From the NCBI GenBank assembly GCA_022818135.1, contig JAFMSR010000015.1, positions 23,777,206-23,841,205 on the forward strand: a stretch of DNA of 64,000 nucleotides, given 5' to 3'. Below the pieces are notes generated by a model, which saw nothing but the letters and a program-made list of their open reading frames with translations, was not told the DNA's origin and did not search any database. This stretch comes from Saxidomus purpurata (Eukaryota; Mollusca; Bivalvia; Venerida; Veneridae). This document shows positions 1-10,441 of this stretch, piece after piece. Each line of letters starts with the position of its first letter. Position 1 is the first letter of the stretch. A program made the position numbers and the translations under genes.

Positions 1-3
1 TTG

Positions 4-204
4 ACGTACACTATGTCGTCTTGCGTGTAAGGGCAAGTCGACATACATATCTTGTACTCTTGTCGTTTTGATTTATATCGGTTTGTCCACTTAATGTTTG
101 TGAACAAAGAGAAATAAATACACTTTCCCGACATGTATTATATATAGTCTTCCATGTAAGGGCAAGTCGACCTACACATCTTGTAATCTTGTTGCTTTCA
201 TTTA
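4..204. repeat. Tandem pair of ~128-bp units
   Basis: Two diverged copies (about 4-75 and 131-204) share the core TGTAAGGGCAAGTCGAC followed by a similar CTTGTA-CTTGT stretch. A third fragment of the spacer (ATCGGTTTGT) recurs near 290. The frame on the minus strand across it is repeat-derived and encodes nothing recognisable. Confidence 0.7.
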
Positions 205-1040
205 TTACAACAAACATATCTGCTTAGCTTTTTACGACATGATTCGATATATATCGACAACTTGTCTTAGCTCATGACTTATTGTGTTATATATCGGTTT
301 GTGGACATAATTTAACTCGAAACATAGGACATTAACACATCATTCGGTGCCCACTTAAATCTTCCGTATGAAACACATGCCCAATATAGCTCCTCTGAAT
401 CTATCTCAACTTTCAGACCATGGAGATGCTGTCTGTCAGACATCCGCTCTAATCTACCTGACCCACTACCTTTGGAAACTTACATTATCAAATATCAATG
501 CCTCAAGTCATGATCTTTACAGACACAAAGTTATGTGTATCTACGACAATACAACAACTGCTTTGCAACACATATGTGATAATATTTTTATCATGCACAC
601 ATGTGGTATTTCCGAGACAGTGAGTATAACTGTCAAAATCTTTACCAACTACTGTCATTCTGACATATGCTCTATCATTCCTTGATACCATGGCTAACAC
701 CGAACTACCACTACTTACTTGTACAAATGAATTAAACAGAAATTTTAGTGAGAAGCGGAAAGTGTTTTTCCAGTTGATATCCGAGTATTGAGGTATTATA
801 GGCAGATGGATGTAGGTAAAGGCTGTGTAGGCGAAACTGTTCGAACTTAGTATAACTTAATTGAAATGAGGTCAATAAATTATTATGTTGTACGAGCCTT
901 TAGACTATTTATTAACGGAAATTAAAGCCTGCGTTATCACTTATCATTTATAAATAAACAGACGGGACGTTACGATACATTTATTGCATATGTTACAAAT
1001 TACAAATACATAAGTATCAAATTTGCCTTGATTTTCGGTG
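205..1040. other. No gene recognised
   Basis: AT-rich sequence. A 105-codon plus frame at 368-685 has no recognisable domain, no splice context and a composition like its surroundings, so I do not call it a gene. Confidence 0.5.
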
Positions 1041-1190
1041 ATATGTAGAGGTTATTATACGGGGCAGGTGTGCCTTTAGGCGATATTGGCACACTTGGTG
1101 AGCTATTGGCCCGAGGGCTTTAGCCAATATCTCACCAAGTGTGCCAATATCCCCTAAAGGCACACCTGCCCCGTATAATAACCTCTACGT
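1041..1190. repeat. Long near-perfect palindrome (foldback element)
   Basis: Arms of about 67 bp (1041-1107 and 1123-1190) are almost perfect reverse complements around a ~15-base spacer containing CCCGAGGGC. Arm landmarks are GGTTATTATACGGGGCAGG on the left and its complement on the right. It would form a very stable hairpin. Similar but unrelated foldbacks lie at 3714-3846 and 31544-31677. It is probably a miniature foldback transposon; I see no clear target-site duplication. Confidence 0.85.
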
Positions 1191-1255
1191 ATTCATCATA
1201 AGCAGCTCTAAGTATTGCAAATAAGCAAATACCAAATAGTGGTCAATATTTTTAG

Positions 1256-1360
1256 AACATTTGTCATTATGCTCTGTAGCTATAACATTTCGTTCTGTAC
1301 ATAATTATGCCATTATGCTCTGTAGTAAAATCATTTCGTTCTTTGCATTAGTCATTATGC
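1256..1360 (-). repeat. Short inverted copy of the 42-bp minisatellite
   Basis: About 2.5 units of the array found at 5339-6092, in the opposite orientation: CATTATGCTCTGTAG and CATTTCGTTCTGT blocks are the reverse complements of the units there. With the main array it brackets the nested LINE cluster. The plus frame at 1261 encodes the same SLCSV/ITFRSVH peptide as the minus strand of the main array, which is the repeat's signature and not evidence of a gene. Confidence 0.85.
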
Positions 1361-1384
1361 TACGAAAGACCGGTGGTGACATTT

Positions 1385-1500
1385 CAACTCCAATATTTCA
1401 CGATTTCAACTTCACGATTTCACGATTGAACGAATTCACGATTTCACGAATTCACGATTTCTCGGATCCACGATTTCAATTTCACGAATTTGTTATTGAT
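1385..1500. repeat. Short TTCACGATT tandem array
   Basis: Irregular 8-12-base repeats of TTCACGATT and TTCACGAATT, about ten copies with interspersed changes. It lies just upstream of the LINE fragment that starts about 1515. Confidence 0.8.
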
Positions 1501-1514
1501 ACGATGCCTTATAT

Positions 1515-2600
1515 ATGTTCTACAGTATATTAAATAATGCATTATCCAAACATGCTCCGATAAAAGAAAAGAGAGTTAAGCGTGAACACCAACCAGACTG
1601 GTTTACGGAAGAAATAAAATCAGTTATACAAGAAAGAGACAATTTGAAGAAAATTGGTAATCATGATAAATATAAAATTCTTAGAAATAAATCGTCAACT
1701 CTCATCAAAAGGAGTAAACGCGATTTCTGTAATAAAGCTGCTCAGAACAATAAAGACTCAGCTTATTTATGGAAAAATCTTAAAGATATCTCTAATCTGA
1801 ACCATGGAAATAAAATAAAAATGCCACAAAAACTGATAAAATCTGGCGTAGAAATTGAAGGATATTTAAATATAGTTGATGAAATAAATAAACATTTTAT
1901 ATAAATATTGCAAACATAATATCAAAAACCGCATTTTCAAAAGAACACTGATATAAATAAATCAACAGGTTTGGATGGGATTTTTGAAATATTGTGGTGA
2001 TACTATTACACCATGTATAGCGTCAATTATTAACAATAGCATCAGTACTGGAATATTCCCTTATAAACTGAAGGAAGCTCGTGTGTTACCAATATTCAAG
2101 TCAGGTCTCAAAGAAGAAGCTGAAAACTATCGTCCTATTTCTATTCTACCTACCATTTCTAAGATCTATGAACGTCACATAGCTTCTCAAATCCATACTT
2201 ATTTCAAGACTACTGATGTCATACATAAAACACAATCGGTTTCAGAAAACATCATTCGTGCAATACAGCTCTCACAAGGTTAATTGATGCTTGGATTAAG
2301 GATGTTGATAGTGGAAAAGTAATTGGAACAGTGTTCCTAGATTTAAGAAAAGCATTCGATTTAGTTGACCACGAGATCCTCCTCTATAAATTAAAATTGT
2401 ATCATTTTTCTGACAAAACTATCATTATTTGTATCATATTTGTCGAACAGGCGGCAGACGGTTAAAGTCAGAAACGTACAATCTAAGATGCTCACAGTAA
2501 AATCGGGTGTGCCACAAGGGTCAATACTTGGACCTCTACTTTTCTTATTATACATTAACGATATCACATTTTCATGTCACGATTCAAACATAGACCTTCT
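1515..2600 (+). pseudogene. LINE lineage 1, linker and first half of reverse transcriptase
   Basis: Non-LTR retrotransposon ORF2 in several broken frames. 1515-1904 is the basic linker between endonuclease and RT (HQPDWFTEEI, RSKRDFCNKA, YLWKNLKDI). About 1950-2283 has NKSTGLDGI and AENYRPISILPTISKIYER. About 2325-2400 has VFLDLRKAFDLVDHEILL with the first catalytic Asp. 2440-2590 has [13 protein letters not shown] and LLYINDI. The frame breaks off at DSNIDL, just before the expected YADD catalytic box, where another LINE copy has inserted. The endonuclease is missing upstream. It resumes at 3351. Dead copy; clade not resolved. Confidence 0.9.
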
Positions 2601-3284
2601 AAAGCTTTATTTATTGAATTAAAATGGTTGTCTTTTCAAGACAGTTGTAAATATCACACTGCTATATTAATTTTTAGATACTTTAAAAACATGGCCCCAG
2701 ATTATTTATCTGAATCACTGACATTCTCAAAAAAATGAAAATTACAAACTGAAATCATCGTCATGTAATAACCTGGTTATATCACAGTTTAAGACAAACT
2801 AGTATAAAGATTCTTTTACGTACTACAGCGCGCAAATCTGGAATAATATTCTTACCGATGTCCGCTCAGCTAAAACATTAAATTCCTTTAAATGCAGATA
2901 TAAACAGTACTTGTTGCATCACGTATTATTTGATTAATTTATAAAGATATTTTATTAAGAAAGGTTAGAATGCTATAGATGATTATTCAATCCGTATGAA
3001 AATGAAATTAACTTGTGAATAATGGTCTTTATTCAACTGTCATTTATTACATGTATTATTGTTTTTGCTGTATTACAAATTAATCAATTATCATACGCTT
3101 TAATTATACAATACTTATAATAAGTTTATTTTGAGTGTCTGTTAATGAGTGAATGATTGTGTGTAACTGGACAGTTTCAGTGTTTTGTTTCTTAATTTGT
3201 TTATAGAAGGCCATGTTGTAAATAAGGTGGATACTTTTATTTCTTCTTGTATAACCTTAATATGTCACCTTCTTGAAATAAAGA

Positions 3285-3350
<66 letters not shown>
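2600..3350 (+). mobile_element. 5'-truncated LINE nested in a related LINE
   Basis: Begins with C-terminal LINE coding ([45 protein letters not shown], about 2615-2935), then a 3' UTR with GGCCATGTTGTAAATAAG (about 3210) and AATAAAGAATTTATT, and ends in a (TTA)n tail. The host LINE stops at DSNIDL before it and continues with YESGFHLKE right after the tail, so this is an insertion into the catalytic region of an older LINE. About seven host codons around YADD are missing, either deleted on insertion or lost later. Confidence 0.8.
3287..3350. repeat. (TTA)n microsatellite, LINE tail
   Basis: About 21 uninterrupted TTA units directly after AATAAAGAATT. This is the 3' tail of the nested LINE and marks its junction with the host LINE. 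Confidence 0.95.
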
Positions 3351-3351
<1 letters not shown>

Positions 3352-3710
3352 CGAATCCGGATTCCATCTTAAAGAAATTGAAGAGAAACTGCAATTAAAC
3401 CTAAATTATATCATTGACTGGTGCGCAAAAAATAATATGTCTTTACATCCGTTAAAGACAAAATGTATGGTTATCGGATCTACCTATAAACTAAAACACA
3501 CTTAATTCAAATATTAATGGCATACGTTTAGAGAATGCAACAGTCCAAAAAGTACTAGGTGTGTATATTGACAATACCCTAAATTGGCATGCTTATATAG
3601 ATTATGTATGTAAAAAGCTTACTACCAAAAAAAATTATTAAAACGCATTTTATTGACGAAAATTATGTTTTATAACGCGTACATATTGCCAATATTCGAT
3701 TACTGTTGTA

Positions 3711-4172
3711 GGGTTAACGCACGTTTTTTCGTGTTATAACATCTGCAGAATCCCGAGGGATGGTTGTTGCCCGAGCCCGTTAGGGCGAGGGCACCAACAT
3801 ATCCCGAGGGTTTCTGCGGGTGTTACAACACGAAAAAACGTTCGTTAGCGCTATTCTAGCATAAATAGCATAACAAAAATCATAAAAATAAAAATGAAAC
3901 GCTCTTATTAGTACGACGTTCATTAATGCGCGGGACAACGTCTGTGTTGTTTACGTCATATTTATGACGTCACCAGCGGTTTTTAAGCCCGGCACTGTTG
4001 ACGCCGTACATGATGTAAGACTTAGGAGACAGGTCCATTGCTTACAATGGCCCGGTACTGCGCATAAATGAAAACTGGTTATAACGGCGCGTGAATCTCC
4101 CCGTTAACACACGTTTTATCTCCTGTTAAAACACCGGCAAAATAGGCAAAAACAGCACATTTTATGCTAGAA
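3711..4172. mobile_element. 462-bp non-autonomous element inserted in LINE coding sequence
   Basis: The LINE frame reads ...DYCC at 3701-3709 and continues TIW from 4173. TGTA is present on both sides (3707-3710 and 4173-4176), a 4-bp target-site duplication. The insert starts GGGTTAACGCACG and ends TTTTATGCTAGAA. I see no terminal inverted repeat. It carries a strong foldback at 3714-3846, and near its right end (about 4103-4137) a diverged direct copy of its left end (GTTAACACACGTTTT). Superfamily unknown. Confidence 0.75.
3714..3846. repeat. Foldback at the left end of the 462-bp insert
   Basis: Arms of about 58 bases (ACGTTTTTTCGTGTT near the outside, ATCCCGAGGG near the loop) flank a GC-rich spacer with GCCCGAGCCCGTTAGGGC. 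Several mismatches suggest it is not very recent. Confidence 0.8.
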
Positions 4173-4579
4173 TGTACAATCTGGAGAAAAGATAACAAAA
4201 ACTATATTAACACAATAAACATGCTACAAAAACGATTTGCAAAAATTATCTGATTAATAAATAAACCGATGAAATCGCCATTATTAGGGCTATATAAACA
4301 ATAAAAATTGCTTTCTTTTACTGATAGGTGCTGTTATTGTGTATAAAGTTATGAATCATATGTTGCCATCATATATGTCAGAGAATTTGATATTTTCCAA
4401 AAATGAAAAACATAATCTGCGCTATTCTATGCACAACGATCTTGTTTTACAAAGAATACCTTGAACCAATCATTATAAAGATTCATTCTCGTATTTTAGT
4501 ATGAAAGTTCGGAATGATATTCCGTTTGATATAACAGGAAATTGCTGAACTCAAAACATTTAAATACAACTATAATTAT

Positions 4580-5135
4580 ATTTTCGCACTTACCTTTGGA
4601 CTAAATTTTTGTGTGTCTGTCGTATCAAAAGAAAGATTCAACAATTTAAACAATTCTTGTCTAACTTTTGTCATATCTAACTTTGCCAAACAAATAGATT
4701 TTTTGGAAAATATGATTGTTCAACTGAAACGTATAACTAGCAAATCATATTTTGTTTCACAATCCTTTATCAACGGTATGTTGTTGTTGTTGCATTTTAA
4801 TTCTTCTTTTATATTGTTGAAGGCCATATGAAAATAAGATTGTTCAAAATCATAAATTTACTTCTACGAATATATTTCCGCACTAACTTTTGGACTAAAT
4901 GTTTGAGTGTCTGTCGTATCAAAAGAAAGTTTCAACAATTTAAACAATTTTTGTCTTATTTTTGTCATATCTAACTTTGCTAAACAAACAGACTATTAAA
5001 ATATGATTGTTCAATTAAAATGTATAACTAGCAAATCATATTTTGTTTCATATTTCTCTACCCACGGTATGTTATTGTTGTTGCATTTTAATTCTTCTTT
5101 TACATTGTTGAAGGCCATATGAAAATAAGATGTAT
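4580..5135 (+). repeat. Tandem duplication of the LINE 3' UTR
   Basis: Two copies about 292 bp apart share GTCGTATCAAAAGAAAG, TCATATCTAACTTTGC, AACTAGCAAATCATATTTTG and GTTGAAGGCCATATG. Divergence is around 10 percent by eye. Only the second copy is followed by AATAAAGATTTTATT and the microsatellite tail. Confidence 0.85.
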
Positions 5136-5191
5136 TTTGATTTACATGTAAATCGTTGTATGTCTGATATGTAGCCTTCATGAAATAAAGA

Positions 5192-5193
<2 letters not shown>

Positions 5194-5248
<55 letters not shown>
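5194..5248. repeat. (ATT)n microsatellite, LINE tail
   Basis: About 17 ATT units after CATGAAATAAAGATTTT; the 3' end of the host LINE. Confidence 0.95.
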
Positions 5249-5250
<2 letters not shown>

Positions 5251-5338
5251 TGATACTTACTTGTTTCAATTATTTGCAGATATAATTGAAAATATACCTG
5301 ACAAGAATTGAGTAATCTCTATTTTTGACTAGGATAAT

Positions 5339-6092
5339 GACAAATGCAAAGAACAAAATGGTTTTACTACAGAACAAAATGACAAATGCACAGAGCGAAG
5401 TGATTTTACTACAGAGCATAATGGAAAATGCACAGAACGAAATGACTTAAGTTCTACAGAACATAATGACAAATGCACATAACGTAATGAATTAACTACA
5501 GAACATAATGACAAATGCACACAACGAAATGTTTTAAATACAGATAATAATGACAAATGCACAGAACGAAATGACTTAACTACAGAAAATAATGACAAAT
5601 GTACAGAACGAAATGATTTTACTACAAAGCATAATGACATATGTACAGAACGAAATGATTTTACTACAAAGCATAATGACATATGTACAGAACGAAATGA
5701 CTTAACTACAGAACATAATGACAAATGCACAGAACGAAATGACTTACCTACAGAACATAATAACAAATGCATAGAACGAAATGTTATAACTACAGAACAT
5801 AATGACATGTGAACAGAACGAAATGTAATAGCGGTAACTACGGAACATAATGGCAAATGCACAGAACGAAATGTTATAACTACAGAACATAATCATGACA
5901 AATGCACAGAACAAAAATGAATTTACTACTGAGCATAATGACTTATGCGCAGAATATAATGTTATAACTGCAGAGCATAATGACAAATGCGCAGAACGAA
6001 ATGACGTATCTACAGAGCATAATGATAAATGCACAGAACGAAATGATTTAACAACGGAACGTAATGGCAAATGCGCAGAACGAAATGATAAA
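5339..6092. repeat. 42-bp minisatellite, about 18 units
   Basis: Consensus built from AATGACAAATGCACAGAACG then AAATGATTTAACTACAGAGCAT (42 bases). Because 42 is a multiple of three, frames stay open for long distances on both strands: plus strand EHNDKCAERNDLTT-like 14-residue repeats, minus strand HLSLCSVVKSFRSV-like repeats. The unit varies at many positions, and stops occur in several units. I regard the 108-177-residue frames as repeat artefacts, though expression cannot be excluded from sequence alone. Confidence 0.9.
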
Positions 6093-6499
6093 AGTCATCA
6101 GAAGGCAGCTATGGCGTTCCATACATATGGAATTCTCCTAAGATGTTTATCAGTTAACATGTGCCCAGAAAATGAAACAAAAAATCTTTCATCTTTTGTG
6201 CAGATTGTTAAAACATGTTACATCTCAACTGAATTTTCATTTTTATGTATTTACTCAATGTTAAATATTTATTTCTGTTACAATGAATGCATTTAATCTT
6301 AACACTGCTTGCTGCAAATGATCCTGCCTTTGAAACCAGTGGCTTTTTTATGACCCTCCCTGTTGTGAAACTGACCACATTAAATAATCAGCTACTGATT
6401 ACAGCCACAGTAGCTCTACTCAGATTTTTGGAACAGTCTGTAAACTGTATAAATCTGAGAGTGTAAAATCAAGTGATTTCTCTGTAGCCTGAATTTTAA

Positions 6500-7010
6500 C
6501 CCAAGGGTCTTGATTCGAGCAATCTTGGTAGAACGATAAGCAATCTTACATACTAAAATCTAGTGTTACTGTTATGGAACAGCTTGTGACAATACTATTT
6601 TAAACAAATTGGGCTTCTTAGTTATAACATCATTTTAAGTATCAACATGTTTTCTGTGGGTCATAATTTGAACAATCTTGGTAGAAGTCCACAAGGCAAA
6701 TGCTAAATATCTAAGCTCTAGGCCTTGAAGTTTTCCTATAAAAACCTATGTAAAAACAGGTGACCCCCCTGGGCGGGGTCAATTTTGACAAGGAGGTCAT
6801 AACTTGAACAATCTTGGTAGAGGTCTACTACGCAATACCACATGCCAAATATCTAAGCTCTAAGTCTTCCAGTTATTGAAAAGAAGATTTTTAAAGTTTT
6901 TCCTATTTGTTGCCATAGCACCCAGAGTTCTGCATGGAATGGAATTAGTTAAACAACTATGAGAGGGCTTCATTCAAGGAGCACCCCTGTCATCAACATT
7001 GGCTCTATAA
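6500..7010 (-). repeat. Tandem-core repeat family A, reverse orientation, truncated
   Basis: Matches the reverse complement of the element at 12536-13771: GAACAATCTTGGTAGAAGTCC, AAATATCTAAGCTCTA, and at 6905-6945 TTGCCATAGCACCCAGAGTT with TGCATGGAATGGAATT. About two to three core units remain, and the terminal motif is not recognisable. Confidence 0.8.
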
Positions 7011-7299
7011 ATGACCTTTGCCTTGACATTTAATGGACTTTGGGAGAAGCTTATTTGAAAGCTTTGTATCTGGACATAAATTACTTACATTTAAATCAGT
7101 TTTGGTTAGCATTTAATAGTTATGATCGTTACAGTTGTACGAGTCATAAGCTTATGAAATGGTGGCCATCTAGGACGCCATCTTGGTTTCCATAAAAACT
7201 GACATGATATCAACTGTCCGCCCCCGCTGAAATTGAACTTTAACCATCCTTCTACACAAATATACTAAGAAACTCTCTGGACAAAACATTCACAAGATA

Positions 7300-8806
7300 C
7301 CTCCAGGGACTAGGCTAGTATCAGGGGGTATTTGGCCCACGGAGTCACATAATCGATTTGGGAGAAGTTACATTATTGTAGTAAATAAATAGTCAATTGT
7401 GCGTGTATATATAATATGTATCAAAAGATACATTACTACAAACTATGAACAAAAAGTATAAAAGACAGATGAAATAATTTTTAGACATTTTACGTACAAA
7501 ATTGTTATCACTGTTATCTGTCAGGCCGCGGGGTATTTTATGCGTTTGTTGGAGAAGGCTATTTCACGACCTAGTTATAAAATGTCTCAAATATTTTTAT
7601 TTAAAAACGCATTCCGGAGTGTTTGAAAAGATATAAAACGAAAACAAAATGAGAAAAAAATGTGCATTTACATGAAACGAAGCAGGTACATAACCTTATC
7701 ATGCAATATAACTAGGTCGTATTATATTCGGGCATTCCTATTTAACAGTACTTTGTGATTACGTCCATATGGGCTATACGGCGTCTGTTTATGACGTTGA
7801 TAGTCGCCCGATCATAATCAGGAAATTAGCGCCGTGCATATTCTTTTTGATTATATTTTGTTTTAAAGTATATTTCAACCAAACAAAAGCACATCCAACT
7901 GAATAAGTGGAGCTCAAATCCTATCCAAACCCAATTAAAAGAAAATGCTTGTCTTTTTCATATTTAAAACCATTTTCTTAAATTTGAAAACATTCCTTAC
8001 AAGAAATATATTTAAATAAAAGATATTCGGCCTATATACATAAACACCGTTCCTGTGAAAGTTATCAATGGACCTCGCTTCCATTCGTAATATTTGATTG
8101 GTGTAAACAGTATGTCAAAACCCAGCTCGAAAAATATTTCATTCATTTCAGACGAATAAGGATAATAACCATGTAAAATTAAGACACGTACATGTATATA
8201 AAACTACGGTAGTGACTTATTACAAATTTTTGAAAATCTAGACGGTAAAAATTCATTATTGCTTGCCATTATAATATGTATTGAGAATAGTATAAAGACA
8301 AAATTCGTAAGTGTGGAATTGATTCCGCATTACCTTTTTTCTATTAAAAGATGTTGAACTTTGTAATCACATGTATCATGGTCATTTGGACCGGCGCCTT
8401 AGTTGGTCGACTTAATGAGTTGTTATTGTAACTCTACTGAATACTTTAGTACTAAGTTAATGTTAAATTGTTATAATCGTTCTCATTATTCTCTTTGGTT
8501 TACCGCTTGGCTAAAGTCTGAAATTTTCGAGATGGGGATAGGGATAGAAATTAAAATTCCATGTCTTTTTAATTTGACAGTTATTTTCTTCGTTATTATT
8601 TAGATAACAATAATGCATCTATGCCACAGTTTGAAACCAGTACAGTACGTACAGCGGCGTGAAACAAAACTACTGCGGCGTCTTTGATGCTTTGCATCAA
8701 AATTAGTCTTGTATACACTGGCCAGAGGCAGTTGAGATCAGCGCCGGATAGTTGACTGGTTGACCATTTGGAATACTTTTGATTCTAGAGCTCTGCACAT
8801 TTTGTA
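7300..8806. other. No gene recognised
   Basis: AT-rich and without a convincing frame. The one structure noticed is a short inverted pair, CGACCTAGTTATA near 7570 and TATAACTAGGTCGT near 7708. A 66-codon plus frame at 8403-8603 has no recognisable feature. Confidence 0.5.
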
Positions 8807-8835
8807 CCGTGGCGCAGTGGTAGAGCATCTACTTT
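8807..8835 (+). other. tRNA-like 5' half (SINE-head relic)
   Basis: GTGGCGCAGTGGTAGAGCAT resembles the D-arm and A box of a tRNA (TGGCGCAGTGGT), but no B box or acceptor stem follows. Best read as the truncated head of a tRNA-derived SINE. Confidence 0.45.
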
Positions 8836-8879
8836 GTATTTGTCCGAAAGATTGCAACCATAATCATTGATTCACAATA

Positions 8880-9284
8880 CATACGAATAATAAAACATAT
8901 TTTTATTTCATCTGTCAAATATGTTTGATAAACCCTGTTGCAGTGAAATTTCGTAGTTTTCTGCATACATAATCAATTTAGCTTATTGTATTATCTACAT
9001 ATAAACCTAAAATCTTCTGACTTGTAACGTTTTCAATATCACTGTTTGCTATGTGCAGATAGCTAGATCTTTTTTTATCCTAAAAGAAGAAATTATCAGC
9101 ATACATATAGGTTTTTCTGGGTATAATGACATATTATTCGTAATACACCATTCATTGATACTATTTACAGTATTAAATGTAAGTCAAATCCAGATTCGTA
9201 CAATATAGAATCATCTGCATAAAAATCTACGTGTGTATTTTGATATATCGACATCCGAAGGAAATATCATTGATATAAAGTAAA
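8880..9284 (-). pseudogene. LINE lineage 1 RT fragment
   Basis: On the minus strand, in shifted frames: LYINDISFG, then FYADDSILYESGFDLHL (metal-binding YADD box plus the YESG motif), NEWCITNNMSLYPEK, and VTSQKILGLYVDNT followed by IDYVCRKL. Same block order as 3351-3709 and 36358-36725. Multiple frameshifts and a missing C-terminus make it a dead fragment. It abuts the tandem-core element at 9285. Confidence 0.85.
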
Positions 9285-10105
9285 ACAAGAGGGCCAAAAT
9301 GGCCCTCTATCGCTAACCTGAGACCTACTTATGACAATATGTGACCTAACTTCAACCCTAAACTATATATCAAAACACAAACATTCTGTTTGACATTGAC
9401 AAGACAAACCTGCTGAGTAATTTACATGATGATTGGGTTGTAATTTTCACCCGTATGGCATACACACGGTTTTAAACCAAGTGACCTAGTTTTGACGCAG
9501 ATTATTCATATTCAAACTCGACATCAATTTCATATAGACAATCATACTGACCAAGTTTCATGAAGATGCAATGAAAAATGCAACCTTTATTGCGTACACA
9601 AGTGACGTAGTTTTTACACTATATAATCTATAATCAAACTTGATCTAGATTGCATCAAGATAATCATTCTGACCGAGTTTCATGAAGATTCAATGAAAAA
9701 TAAACCTCTATTGCATAAAAGGGTTTTCTGTGATTTAATCCTGTAACCTAGTTTTTGATCCCAGATGACCCATATGCAAATTGAATCTAGAATTAATCAA
9801 GCTTGTCATTCTGACCAGGTTTTATAAAGATCCAATGAAAAATGCAACCTGAATTGCATACACAAGGTTTTTCAATGATTTGACCCCGTGAACTACTTTT
9901 TGACCCCAGATGACCAATATTCGAATTCGACCTAGAGTTCATCAAGGCAATCATACTGACTATGTCTCATGAGGATCATATGAAAAATGCAATCTCTATT
10001 GCATACACAGACAGGCACGCAAAGGGGCGGGCGAGCCGGCGGCCGGCCGGCCGGACGGACGGACGGACAGACAGACGATCACAATAACTCATCTTGAGCT
10101 CTTGT
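9285..10105 (+). repeat. Tandem-core repeat family B
   Basis: Begins ACAAGAGGGCCAAAATGGCC and ends GAGCTCTTGT, giving short terminal inverted repeats (ACAAGAG/CTCTTGT). In between are about six units of roughly 110-120 bp with CATTCTGACCGAGTTTCATG, GATCCAATGAAAAATGCAAC, TTGCATACACAAGG and GTGACCTAGTTTTTGACCC. A GC-rich (GGCC)/(GGAC)/(AGAC) stretch at about 10022-10078 sits before the end. This element type is, to my knowledge, widespread in bivalve genomes; no coding capacity. Confidence 0.85.
10022..10078. repeat. GGCC/GGAC/AGAC microsatellite
   Basis: GCCGGCCGGCCGG followed by GGACGGACGGAC and AGACAGACGA. It is part of the family B element's 3' end. Comparable GACG runs occur in the elements at 46413 and, as GTCC, at 12600, 50980 and 61540. 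Confidence 0.9.
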
Positions 10106-10294
10106 ATTACACGTGATTCTTAAAATAATTCACATACTTGCTCTAGCGCGAGCGATCTGACCCGACAATAGTTTACTGACTGCATTTTGAGTCTAAGCAC
10201 ATGTACGCATAATATCATGCTCAATATTCGTGTTCAACAATATGAAATGGCAGTAGTCATCAATGTTTGAATACTTAACAAGTGATTTGTGTAC

Positions 10295-10441
10295 CTGGTT
10301 TATCGGTTCCTCCATGTTTTTTTACAGCTGCACATGTTGGGTTGAGACCTAAACATCTCAAGAGGTCACCAACTTTTTCAGCGCCTATAAGTCCGTCGCG
10401 TCCGTCCCAAAAGTCGAATAAGTCAAACACCTCCCTAACAT
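10295..10441 (-). CDS. Myosin essential light chain, internal exon (partial gene)
   Basis: 147-bp exon. On the minus strand the acceptor is TACTTTGCAG and the donor is CCAG|GTACAC. The translation contains VREVFDLFDFWDGRDG, then GAEKVGDLLRCLGLNP and KKHGGTDKP. This is the first EF-hand-like helix-loop-helix of the calmodulin-family essential light chain, which wraps the myosin neck. The FDFWDGRDG motif and the CLG(I/L)NP motif are typical of molluscan muscle ELC. The first codon is split (one base comes from the previous exon) and the last is also split, so neighbouring exons must exist. I could not find them in this window: the next exon (with FEEFLP-type sequence) would lie at lower coordinates, the start exon at higher ones. 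It could be a real gene with large introns or a relic exon; the clean frame and splice sites favour the former. Confidence 0.85.

Larger units (their letters stand above)
3351..5248 (+). pseudogene. LINE lineage 1, second half of RT, C-terminus and 3' UTR
   Basis: Continues the fragment of 1515-2600. YESGFHLKEIEEKL, IDWCAKNNMSLHPLKTKC and LGVYIDNTLNWH lead to FYNAYILPIFDYCC at 3709. A 462-bp element then interrupts, and coding resumes at 4173 with TIWRKDNKNYINTINML. The C-terminal part (about 4320-4560) has several stops. It ends in a duplicated 3' UTR containing GAAGGCCATATGAAAATAAG and a (ATT)n tail. Clearly dead. Confidence 0.85.

Noticed and set aside
5329..6296. Open frames of 108-177 codons on both strands
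   Set aside because: They are produced by a 42-bp tandem repeat with unit length divisible by three; no non-repetitive domain is attached.
10022..10078. CRISPR-like or regulatory GC-rich island
   Set aside because: Simple GGCC/GGAC/AGAC microsatellite belonging to the end of a tandem-core repeat.
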